Below, one piece after another: positions 7,055-13,975 of a stretch of DNA of 15,613 nucleotides. The DNA is from an uncultured Bacteroidales bacterium (GTDB taxonomy: Bacteria > Bacteroidota > Bacteroidia > Bacteroidales > Paludibacteraceae). Both the position numbers and the translations under genes were made by a program. Each line of letters opens with the position of its first letter. Within the stretch, counting starts at the first letter, position 1. A model generated the notes under the pieces. The model saw only the letters and a list, made by a program, of their open reading frames with translations, was not told where the DNA came from and did no database searches. The stretch is from positions 1-15,613 of the forward strand of contig CALDQH010000084.1 of assembly GCA_937911935.1 (NCBI GenBank). The letters run 5' to 3'.

Positions 7055-8371
7055 ATGTTTGAATCTCTTTCGGAACGTTTAGAGCGTTCGTTTAAAATTT
7101 TAAAAGGCGAGGGTAAAATTTCGGAAATTAATGTTGCCGAAACCCTAAAAGACGTGCGTAAAGCATTGTTGGATGCCGACGTAAACTACAAAACTGCCAA
7201 AACTTTTACCGATACCGTAAAAGCCAAAGCGTTGGGTATGGATGTAATCCATTCGTTAAAACCCCAACAACTCATGGTCAAAGTGGTGCACGACGAATTA
7301 ACCGCTTTGATGGGTGGTACACATTCCGACTTGCAACTAACAGGTTCTCCTTCGGTTATTTTAATGGCAGGTTTGCAAGGTTCTGGTAAAACTACCTTTA
7401 CGGGTAAGTTAGGTAACTTGCTAAAAAATAAAAAAGGACGTAAACCTTTGTTGGTAGCATGCGACGTGTATCGTCCTGCTGCTATCGAACAATTAAAGGT
7501 GTTGGGCGAGCAATTGTCCATTCCTGTTTATTCCGAAATTGATAGCAAAAATCCAGTTCAAATTGCTCAAAACGCTATCGCCAAGGCAAAAAAAGACGGC
7601 AACGATGTTGTGTTGGTCGATACAGCAGGTCGTTTGGCTGTAGATGAAGTCATGATGAACGAAATTGCAGCCATCAAAGCCGCTATCAATCCCCACGAAA
7701 TTTTGTTTGTGGTCGATTCGATGACAGGTCAAGATGCTGTAAATACTGCCAAGGAATTTAACGACCGATTGGACTTTACGGGTGTTGTATTGACCAAATT
7801 AGATGGTGATACCCGCGGTGGTGCAGCACTTTCTATTCGTTCGGTAGTAGAAAAACCCATCAAGTTTGTGGGTGTAGGCGAAAAAATGGATGCGCTTGAC
7901 GTGTTCCACCCTTCGCGTATGGCAGACCGTATTTTGGGCATGGGCGACATTGTGTCGTTGGTAGAAAAAGCCCAAGAACAATACGACGAAGAAGCAGCTC
8001 GCAAGATGTCTAAAAAAATCGCTCAAAATCAATTTGGTTTTGACGATTTCTTGGAACAAATTCAGCAAATCAAAAAAATGGGCAACATGAAGGATCTTAT
8101 CTCGATGATTCCTGGCGTAGGTAAGGCCCTAAAAGATGTAGATATTAAGGACGATGCCTTTAAACATATCGAGGCTATTATTCAATCTATGACACCCCAT
8201 GAACGTTCTAATCCACAGATACTTAATTCATCGCGCAAGCAACGTATTGCCACGGGTAGTGGTAGAACCATCCAAGAGGTAAATCGATTAATTAAACAAT
8301 TTGACGATATGCGCAAAATGATGCGCATGGTACAAAATAATCGTGGCAAAATGCCTTTTAAACGTAGATAA
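7055..8371 (+). CDS. ffh: Signal recognition particle protein Ffh (SRP54)
   Basis: Ffh is the GTPase that binds signal sequences of nascent membrane proteins together with 4.5S RNA and hands them to FtsY. From the ATG at 7055 it has 438 residues, the normal length. The N domain starts MFESLSERLERSFK. The G domain carries GLQGSGKT at 106-113, DVYRPAA at 137-143, DTAGR at 189-193, TKLD at 247-250 and GVGEK at 273-277. The methionine-rich M domain (about 328-438) has the RNA-binding stretch RIATGSGRTIQEVN at 397-410. An in-frame TTG at 6998 would add 19 residues made of intergenic repeat and is rejected; A-rich sequence directly precedes the ATG. folD follows after 162 bp of repeats; ffh-folD order is, as far as I know, common in Bacteroidota. 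Confidence 0.98.
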   Translation: MFESLSERLERSFKILKGEGKISEINVAETLKDVRKALLDADVNYKTAKTFTDTVKAKALGMDVIHSLKPQQLMVKVVHDELTALMGGTHSDLQLTGSPSVILMAGLQGSGKTTFTGKLGNLLKNKKGRKPLLVACDVYRPAAIEQLKVLGEQLSIPVYSEIDSKNPVQIAQNAIAKAKKDGNDVVLVDTAGRLAVDEVMMNEIAAIKAAINPHEILFVVDSMTGQDAVNTAKEFNDRLDFTGVVLTKLDGDTRGGAALSIRSVVEKPIKFVGVGEKMDALDVFHPSRMADRILGMGDIVSLVEKAQEQYDEEAARKMSKKIAQNQFGFDDFLEQIQQIKKMGNMKDLISMIPGVGKALKDVDIKDDAFKHIEAIIQSMTPHERSNPQILNSSRKQRIATGSGRTIQEVNRLIKQFDDMRKMMRMVQNNRGKMPFKRR

Positions 8372-8373
8372 TA

Positions 8374-8533
8374 AAAGTCGCAAGTCGCAAGTCAAAAGTC
8401 AGTAGGGACGCACGGCTCGTGCGTCCGCAACGAAGCGAACAAAGTCAAAAGTCCAACTTTTACCGATTAGTCGATTCGTCGATTAGTCGATTAGTCAATC
8501 AAATCACCGAATAACCAAATCACCGAATCACCG
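8374..8533 (+). repeat. Mosaic intergenic repeats between ffh and folD
   Basis: In order there are AAGTCGC heptamers at 8375-8400, a 9-bp palindrome at 8406-8426, CGAAGCGAAC plus AAAGTCAAAAGTC at 8431-8453, GATTAGTC-type octamers at about 8464-8498, and AATCACCG/AATAACC octamers at 8501-8533. The last octamer ends exactly at the folD start codon. I see no promoter or riboswitch. Confidence 0.7.
8406..8426. repeat. Perfect 9-bp inverted repeat, GC-rich hairpin
   Basis: GGACGCACG (8406-8414), loop GCT and CGTGCGTCC (8418-8426) form a fully paired GC-rich hairpin 35 bp after ffh. It stands out in base composition from its AT-rich surroundings and is embedded in GTCAAAA heptamers, like a small REP-type palindrome. 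A terminator role for ffh is possible but there is no U-tract. Confidence 0.55.
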
Positions 8534-9415
8534 ATGAATATAATCGACGGAAAAGCAACAGCACAGCAAATTAAGGCAGAAATTGCTGCCGAAGTAAAAG
8601 AAATAGTAGCAGCTGGAGGAAAACAACCTCATTTAGCTGCCGTATTAGTAGGTCACGATGGTGGTAGCGAAACTTACGTAGCTGCTAAATGCAAAGCATG
8701 CGAGGAATGTGGTTTTAAATCTACCTTGATTCGCTACGAAGCCGATGTTACCGAGCAAGAATTATTGGCGTGCATCGATCGTCTAAACAAGGACGAAGAT
8801 ATTGATGGTTTTATCGTACAATTGCCATTGCCAAAACATATATCGGAACAAAAAATTATAGAAGCCATTGATTATCGCAAAGATGTGGACGGATTTCATC
8901 CTATCAACGTAGGCAGAACCTCCATTGGTCTTCCTGCTTTTGTTTCGGCAACTCCTGCTGGTATTTTGGAACTACTTAAACGGTATAACATCGAAACCGA
9001 TGGAAAACATTGTGTTGTGTTGGGTCGTAGCAACATCGTTGGCAAACCAGTTGCATCGCTTATGATGCAAAAAGGATACCCTGGCAATGCTACCGTAACC
9101 GTTTGTCACAGCCGTTCAAAGGATTTGAAGGAACAATGCCTCAAAGCCGACATTATTATTGCTGCTTTGGGTAGCCCCGAATTTGTCACAGCTGATATGA
9201 TTAAAGAAGGTGCTGTTATTGTCGATGTTGGTACAACGCGTGTTCCTTCTACACAAACCAAATCAGGTTTTAAATTAACGGGCGATGTTAAGTTTGCCGA
9301 AGTAGCACCCAAATGTTCGTACATTACTCCCGTTCCTGGTGGAGTAGGTCCTATGACTATTTGCTCCTTGATGGTAAATACCCTTCACGCTGGTAAAAAA
9401 ACGTATTATAAATAG
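8534..9415 (+). CDS. folD: Bifunctional methylenetetrahydrofolate dehydrogenase/cyclohydrolase FolD
   Basis: FolD interconverts 5,10-methylene-, methenyl- and 10-formyl-tetrahydrofolate in the cytosol with NADP as cofactor, supplying one-carbon units for purine synthesis and formyl-Met-tRNA. Length is 293 residues, normal for the family. YVAAKCKA at 48-55 gives the catalytic Tyr48 and Lys52. VQLPLP at 95-100 and DVDGFHP at 117-123 form the folate site. GRSNIVGKP at 164-172 is the nucleotide-binding signature. PVPGGVGPMT at 266-275 is the C-terminal signature. The ATG at 8534 abuts the last intergenic octamer. Downstream, a hairpin begins 3 bp after the TAG stop. Confidence 0.98.
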   Translation: MNIIDGKATAQQIKAEIAAEVKEIVAAGGKQPHLAAVLVGHDGGSETYVAAKCKACEECGFKSTLIRYEADVTEQELLACIDRLNKDEDIDGFIVQLPLPKHISEQKIIEAIDYRKDVDGFHPINVGRTSIGLPAFVSATPAGILELLKRYNIETDGKHCVVLGRSNIVGKPVASLMMQKGYPGNATVTVCHSRSKDLKEQCLKADIIIAALGSPEFVTADMIKEGAVIVDVGTTRVPSTQTKSGFKLTGDVKFAEVAPKCSYITPVPGGVGPMTICSLMVNTLHAGKKTYYK

Positions 9416-9417
9416 TC

Positions 9418-9433
9418 GCTTTGCAAGCAAAGC
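9418..9433. terminator. Hairpin directly after the folD stop
   Basis: GCTTTGC (9418-9424), AA, GCAAAGC (9427-9433) begins 3 bp past the stop codon. A T-run (TTTTTTT) lies 39 bp further at about 9471-9477 and does not directly follow this stem. It is probably a 3'-end hairpin; termination here is inferred. Confidence 0.4.
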
Positions 9434-9548
9434 TCCGACAAATCGGTTAATCGGTCAATCGGTTAATCGATTTTTTTACTTAAAACAAATTATCACTCAA
9501 GTTAATTTCGATTCGTCGATTCCCCGATTAGTCGATTAGTCAAAAAAA
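9434..9548 (+). repeat. AATCGGTT and GATTAGTC octamers upstream of the helicase gene
   Basis: AATCGGTT/AATCGGTC/AATCGGTT/AATCGATT runs with 8-nt period at about 9441-9472. After an AT-rich stretch, GATTCGTC/GATTCCCC/GATTAGTC/GATTAGTC runs at about 9510-9541. It ends in an A-run touching the helicase ATG at 9549. No exact TAnnTTTG box was found. Confidence 0.65.
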
Positions 9549-11267
9549 ATGAATCAATTTGAATTATTAGGTCTCCATCCTGATATTGTATCGGGAATTG
9601 CCGAAATAGGATTTGAAACACCGTCGCCCATTCAAGCGGCGGTTATTCCGTTTGTATTGAACCACTCGCAAGACATTGTAGGCTTGGCGCAAACAGGTAC
9701 AGGCAAAACAGCCGCTTTTGGTTTGCCCATGTTGCATTTAACCGATGTAAAAAAATCGGTTGTTCAATCGTTAGTATTGGCACCAACTCGCGAATTGTGT
9801 GTACAAATAGCCAGCGAATTGCGCAAATATAGTTCTAAGATGGAGTCTATTCGCATAGTAGCAGTGTATGGTGGAGAGGATATCAGAAAACAACTTAAAG
9901 AGTTGGATCAAACACCCCATATTTTGGTGGCTACTCCGGGTAGGTTGATGGACTTGATGCGTCGTGGAAAGGTATCGCTATCTCAAATCAATTATTTGGT
10001 ATTAGACGAAGCAGACGAAATGCTCAACATGGGGTTTGTAGAAGATATTACCGAAATTTTGCAACAAACTCCGCAAACAAGGCGTACCTTGTTGTTTTCG
10101 GCAACCATGCCTGCCGAAATTGCCAAAATTGCCCAAAACTACATGCACGATGCACAGGAAATTGCCGTGGGTAAACGAGGCGAAGCAGCTCAAAATGTAG
10201 AGCACTATTATGTGCTAACTAAAGATACTGTCCGCTACGAGGTGTTAAAACGCGTATTGGACTATTATCCTGATATTTATGGTATTGTGTTCTGCCGTAC
10301 TCGTATGGAAACCAAAGAAGTGGCAGAAAAATTGATGGTTGATGGCTATAATGCCGATGCTTTGCATGGCGATTTGTCGCAAACGCAACGCGATGCGGTA
10401 ATGAATAAATTCAGAATCAAGCACTTGCAGATATTAGTAGCTACCGATGTGGCGGCTCGTGGTTTGGATGTGAATGATTTGACCCATGTTATTCATTACG
10501 TATTGCCCGACGATAAAGAAACTTATACACACCGTAGTGGTCGTACGGGTAGGGTAAACAAAGAAGGTATGTCCATTGCCTTGGTAACGCCTCGCGAAAA
10601 AATGTCGATTAAGTCGATCGAAAAAGCCATTAAACGCGAATTTAAACCCATGGAAATTCCAACGGGCATGGCTGTGTGTCAACGACAATTGGTGTATATG
10701 CTAACACAAATGGGGCAGGTTTCGATGCATCCCAAGTTGCATAAACTATTACCCGATGCTTTGGAAATGCTCAAAGAAGTAAGCAAAGAAGAGTTGATAG
10801 CCCAGCTTATTTCGCTCAAATTTAATCCGCTCTTGACGTATTACGAGAATGCCGTCGATTTGCAAGCCATGATGCGAAAAGAGCCCAAAGAAGAGGTAAA
10901 ATTGTCTCGCAGAGAAAGGCGCATTGCGGATAAAGGCGATACGTTGCGCTTAAAAATCAACCGAGGCAAAAACGATAAAATGGACCCACGCCGTTTGTTG
11001 GGGCTTATCAACGATGTTGTAGGCGATCGTAGTCTTTCTATTGGCGATATTGATATTTCCTCTAAATTTACCTTTTTTGATGTTCCGAAAAGCGCAGTAG
11101 AGCAGGTGATGGTTGCTTTTCAAACCAGTAAACGTGCTCGTGGCGTTCAAATAGGCCTGGTTAAAGGCACGCAAGGTTCAAAAGAAAGGAGAGTTGATAA
11201 AGGAGAAAGGAGAATTGAGAAAGGAGAAAGGAGAAAGTTGCGAGTAAGCGAGCGCAGAAGCAAGTGA
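9549..11267 (+). CDS. DEAD-box ATP-dependent RNA helicase with DbpA-type RNA-binding domain
   Basis: This 572-residue protein unwinds or remodels RNA, likely in ribosome assembly or RNA decay and cold adaptation. The motifs are: Q motif SPIQ at 26-29, Walker A AQTGTGKT at 47-54, APTREL at 78-83, ATPGR at 128-132, DEAD at 153-156, SAT at 184-186, RGLD at 304-307 and HRSGRTGR at 328-335. A helical linker precedes a DbpA RNA-binding domain at about 466-538 (RLKINRGK...ARGVQIGLVKG). Residues 541-572 form a highly charged tail of RR(V/I)(D/E)KGE heptads encoded by a dispersed 21-nt repeat, and the stop lies in further repeat sequence. Family naming (DeaD/CsdA versus DbpA) cannot be settled here, so no symbol is given. 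The ATG at 9549 follows an A-run and gives the standard start before the Q motif. Confidence 0.95.
   Translation: MNQFELLGLHPDIVSGIAEIGFETPSPIQAAVIPFVLNHSQDIVGLAQTGTGKTAAFGLPMLHLTDVKKSVVQSLVLAPTRELCVQIASELRKYSSKMESIRIVAVYGGEDIRKQLKELDQTPHILVATPGRLMDLMRRGKVSLSQINYLVLDEADEMLNMGFVEDITEILQQTPQTRRTLLFSATMPAEIAKIAQNYMHDAQEIAVGKRGEAAQNVEHYYVLTKDTVRYEVLKRVLDYYPDIYGIVFCRTRMETKEVAEKLMVDGYNADALHGDLSQTQRDAVMNKFRIKHLQILVATDVAARGLDVNDLTHVIHYVLPDDKETYTHRSGRTGRVNKEGMSIALVTPREKMSIKSIEKAIKREFKPMEIPTGMAVCQRQLVYMLTQMGQVSMHPKLHKLLPDALEMLKEVSKEELIAQLISLKFNPLLTYYENAVDLQAMMRKEPKEEVKLSRRERRIADKGDTLRLKINRGKNDKMDPRRLLGLINDVVGDRSLSIGDIDISSKFTFFDVPKSAVEQVMVAFQTSKRARGVQIGLVKGTQGSKERRVDKGERRIEKGERRKLRVSERRSK
11188..11236 (+). 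repeat. In-frame 21-nt tandem repeat encoding the helicase tail
   Basis: Two 21-nt units (11188-11208 and 11209-11229, 19 of 21 identical) and a partial third encode RRVDKGE, RRIEKGE and RR. The second unit is identical to intergenic bases 5267-5287, and 11216-11234 is identical to 1064-1082. Because 21 is a multiple of three, the reading frame is kept. Confidence 0.85.
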
Positions 11268-11300
11268 AACTTGATTATGCCGAGCGTGAGCAACTTATTA

Positions 11301-11364
11301 CATGATTTTAGGCATCGGTTCAGCATAACCCATGTAAACATGGTTTCTGCATTCACCTCGCACT
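11301..11364 (-). repeat. Palindromic intergenic element, copy B (TAAA/TTTA-loop hairpin)
   Basis: It has the same frame as copy A: CATGA, 4 nt, AGGC(AT)CGGTTC(A)GCA at the left and TCACCTCGCACT at the right. The central hairpin is CCATG (11330-11334), TAAA, CATGG (11339-11343), followed by a bulged C (11329), AA/TT pairs and outer GCA/TGC pairs (11323-11325 with 11348-11350). The loop is identical to copy A while the stem bases are changed in compensating fashion. Confidence 0.6.
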
Positions 11365-11435
11365 AAAATTCATGAGGGCGAAGCCCGAGTAAAGGAGAGG
11401 TAATCGTTAAATCGCATAAACGCCTAAACGAATAA

Positions 11436-11525
11436 CCGCCTCACCAAATCACCAGAGCGAAGCGATATTGAATCACCGCCTCACCAAATCACCAGAGCGA
11501 AGCGATATTGAATCACCGTATCACC
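11436..11525 (+). repeat. Exact 40-bp tandem duplication with partial third copy
   Basis: Copy 1 (11436-11475) and copy 2 (11476-11515) are identical; a third starts CCG then differs (TATCACC). Each unit consists of CACC-type octamers interrupted by GAGCGAAGCGA. There are no spacers, so it is not a CRISPR array. It probably arose by recent slippage or unequal recombination. Confidence 0.85.
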
Positions 11526-11567
11526 AAAAAAATATTGCAGTCCACACATGGATTGCAATATTTTTTT
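11526..11567. terminator. 18-bp hairpin flanked by A-run and T-run, bidirectional terminator-like
   Basis: Bases 11526-11543 pair with 11550-11567 over 18 positions with a single G-T wobble (11540/11553) and a 6-nt loop ACACAT. The GC-richer top and seven terminal A-T pairs give an A-run before and a T-run after, as in intrinsic terminators working in both directions. It would end any read-through from the helicase gene before PBP transcription starts. Confidence 0.65.
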
Positions 11568-11568
11568 A

Positions 11569-11576
11569 TATATTTG
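11569..11576 (+). promoter_or_regulatory. Candidate -7 box TATATTTG of the PBP gene
   Basis: It is an exact match to TAnnTTTG, 29 bp upstream of the ATG at 11606. No TTTG or TTG lies at the expected 19-nt spacing, because the hairpin at 11526-11567 occupies that place. Promoter function is plausible but only half supported. Confidence 0.4.
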
Positions 11577-11605
11577 TAGTCCTTATATCGCAGAAAAACG
11601 GAAAT

Positions 11606-13951
11606 ATGGCAAAAAAACAAAAATCGAAAAAGAAAATAAGATGGATACTGTGGCTGTGGATGTTGCTTGTTTCCGGAATTTTGTCGGTTGCACTGCTTTT
11701 TGTGCTTATTGCTCACGGTGTTATCGGATATATCCCTGATATCGAAGAACTTCAAAATCCCAAAAACAAATATGCCTCCGAACTTTATACTTCTGATGGG
11801 GTTATTTTTGGTCGATATTTTTACGGTAAAAACAACCGTGTGGCAGTAGAGTATTCCACCATTTCGCCGTATTTAATTCAAGCCTTGCAAGCTACCGAAG
11901 ACATTCGTTTTTATGATCACTCTGGCATTGATGGTCGTTCGTTGTTTCGTGCCATTGTCAAACGCGGTATCATGGGGCAAAAAAGTGCTGGCGGCGGTAG
12001 TACCATTACACAACAGTTAGCCAAATTATTATACTCACCTACAGCCGAAAATATTTTTCAGCGTGCGCTTCAAAAACCAATCGAATGGGTTATTGCTGTT
12101 CAATTGGAACGATACTATACCAAAGAAGAAATCATGACGATGTATTTTAATCAGTTTGATTTCTTAAACAATGCCGTAGGTATCAAATCGGCAGCTCAAA
12201 TTTATTTTAACACCACGCCCGATAAATTGAATTTGGAACAATCTGCTATGTTGGTAGGTATGTTGCAAAATCCTTCGTACTACAACCCACGTCGTTTTGT
12301 GGAACGTACTACCGAACGTCGCAATACGGTGTTGAGCCAAATGCAAAAGTACGAATTTATCACCCCCGAGCAATGTGATTCGCTTCAACAAATCCCCATC
12401 GAGTTAGAATTCCGCTCAAGTGACCACAAAGCCGGTATTGCGCCCTATTTCCGCGAATATTTGCGTCAAATTATGACGGCAAAAGAGCCAAAACGTAAGA
12501 ATTATGCTTCTTGGCAAGACCAAAAATTTAAAGAAGATTCTTTGGCGTGGAAAACCAATCCTTTGTTTGGTTGGTGCAATAAAAATCGCAAGCCAGACGG
12601 AAGCAACTATAGCTTATACACAGATGGGTTGCGTATTTATACCACCATCGATTCGCGCATGCAAACTTATGCCGAACAAGCTGTAGAAGAGCATGTTTCG
12701 GGCTATTTGCAAACGGCATTCTTTAAAGAAAAACGCAAAAAATCGTATGCTCCATTCTCTAATAAAGTGACCAAGTCGGAAATCAATGCTATTTTGGAGC
12801 GTACCAAACGTCAGTCCGAACGTTATTTAAAAATGCGTCGTGCTGGCATATCGCAGGCAGAAATCGATAAGGTATTTAAAACACCCGTTGAAATGTCTAT
12901 TTTTAACGGAAAACAATACGTAGATACGGTTTTGTCGCCTATGGATTCCATCCGTTGGGATAAATATTTCTTGCGCTGCGGATTTATGTCGATGAATCCG
13001 ATTAACGGACACGTAAAAGCGTATGTGGGTGGTCCTAATTTTTCGGCTTTTCAATACGATATGGTAACACAAGGAAAACGTCAAGTAGGTTCGACCATCA
13101 AACCTTATTTATACACCTTGGCGATGGAAGAGGGCATGGAACCCTGCTCTTTGGTGCCCAATATTCAACCTACATTCTATTTGGATAATGGCGATGTATG
13201 GGCTCCACGCAACGAATCGACCAAGAAAATAGGCGAAATGGTCACTTTGCGATGGGCATTGTCGCAATCGAACAACTGGATTTCGGCTTACCTGATTCGT
13301 GAATTTAGCCCCCAATCTTTGGTAAAATTGATGCATTCGTTTGGCATTATGAGTTACTTAGATCCTGTTGTCTCGTTGTGTTTGGGACCCGCCGAAGTGT
13401 CAGTTAAAGAAATGGTCGATGCTTATACTACCTTTGTTAATAAAGGTATTCGTGTTGAACCCATGTATGTTACCCGCATCGAAGATAATCGTGGAAATAT
13501 TTTGGCACAATTTACCCCTCAAATGTTTGAGATTATCAGCGAAGAAACATCCTATAAGATGCTGGCTATGTTGCAGGCAGTAATTAACGAAGGAACGGGT
13601 ATTCGTTTGCGCTATCGCTATCAGTTTAAAGGCGAAATAGGAGGTAAAACAGGAACCACGCAAAACAACTCGGATGGTTGGTTTATCGGCGTAACCCCCG
13701 AATTGGTATCTGGCTCGTGGGTAGGAGGCGAAGACCGCTCCATTCACTTTGATAGCATGAAAGAAGGCCAAGGTGCCTCTATGGCATTGCCTATTTGGGC
13801 GTTGTACATGAAAAAAGTGTATGCCGATAGCACGCTCGGATATGTGGATACCACCCGTTTTGATATTCCCGAAGAATACCTAAAACAATACAAATGCGAC
13901 GAATTGCCCAGTGCAAACAACAGCGCATCCGACGATATTTTTGGATTTTAA
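11606..13951 (+). CDS. Class A penicillin-binding protein (PBP1A-type transglycosylase/transpeptidase)
   Basis: It polymerises lipid II glycan strands and cross-links peptidoglycan on the outer face of the inner membrane. From the ATG at 11606 it has 781 residues. There is a lysine-rich cytoplasmic start, one membrane anchor at about 12-36, and a GT51 domain with ATEDIRFYDHSG at 96-107 (catalytic Glu98), GGGSTITQQLAK at 129-140 and a later PIEW block. The transpeptidase domain has GSTIK at 495-499 (nucleophile Ser496), SNN at 555-557 and KTGT at 681-684. All active-site motifs are intact. An in-frame TTG at 11468 would add 46 residues made from the 40-bp repeat and the terminator-like hairpin, and is rejected. 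A Ser/Asp-rich tail ends DDIFGF. malQ starts 24 bp downstream. Confidence 0.96.
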   Translation: MAKKQKSKKKIRWILWLWMLLVSGILSVALLFVLIAHGVIGYIPDIEELQNPKNKYASELYTSDGVIFGRYFYGKNNRVAVEYSTISPYLIQALQATEDIRFYDHSGIDGRSLFRAIVKRGIMGQKSAGGGSTITQQLAKLLYSPTAENIFQRALQKPIEWVIAVQLERYYTKEEIMTMYFNQFDFLNNAVGIKSAAQIYFNTTPDKLNLEQSAMLVGMLQNPSYYNPRRFVERTTERRNTVLSQMQKYEFITPEQCDSLQQIPIELEFRSSDHKAGIAPYFREYLRQIMTAKEPKRKNYASWQDQKFKEDSLAWKTNPLFGWCNKNRKPDGSNYSLYTDGLRIYTTIDSRMQTYAEQAVEEHVSGYLQTAFFKEKRKKSYAPFSNKVTKSEINAILERTKRQSERYLKMRRAGISQAEIDKVFKTPVEMSIFNGKQYVDTVLSPMDSIRWDKYFLRCGFMSMNPINGHVKAYVGGPNFSAFQYDMVTQGKRQVGSTIKPYLYTLAMEEGMEPCSLVPNIQPTFYLDNGDVWAPRNESTKKIGEMVTLRWALSQSNNWISAYLIREFSPQSLVKLMHSFGIMSYLDPVVSLCLGPAEVSVKEMVDAYTTFVNKGIRVEPMYVTRIEDNRGNILAQFTPQMFEIISEETSYKMLAMLQAVINEGTGIRLRYRYQFKGEIGGKTGTTQNNSDGWFIGVTPELVSGSWVGGEDRSIHFDSMKEGQGASMALPIWALYMKKVYADSTLGYVDTTRFDIPEEYLKQYKCDELPSANNSASDDIFGF

Positions 13952-13975
13952 AAACACCATTAAATAAAATAGATT

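Larger units (their letters stand above)
11268..11605. other. 338-bp non-coding region between helicase and PBP genes
   Basis: No credible gene is present. From left to right it holds inverted modules around 11235-11296 (AAGTTGC at 11235-11241 pairing with GCAACTT at 11290-11296, overlapping the helicase end), palindromic element copy B, a GGGC-GAA-GCCC hairpin at 11376-11386, a 40-bp tandem duplication, an 18-bp terminator-like hairpin and a -7 box before the PBP ATG. Short ORFs on both strands here are repeat-derived. Confidence 0.7.

Noticed and set aside
8374..8533. Folate or purine riboswitch before folD
   Set aside because: The only structure is a simple 9-bp palindrome among tandem repeats; no riboswitch core was recognised.
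11147..11356. Minus-strand ORF over the helicase end
   Set aside because: It is the complement of the 21-nt repeat and element B; its hydrophobic leucine/serine runs come from the repeat.
11436..11525. CRISPR-like array
   Set aside because: The 40-bp units are directly adjacent without spacers and no cas gene is present.
11468..11605. TTG-initiated N-terminal extension of the PBP by 46 residues
   Set aside because: It would translate the 40-bp repeat, the terminator-like hairpin and the -7 box; the ATG at 11606 gives a normal lysine-rich start before the membrane anchor.
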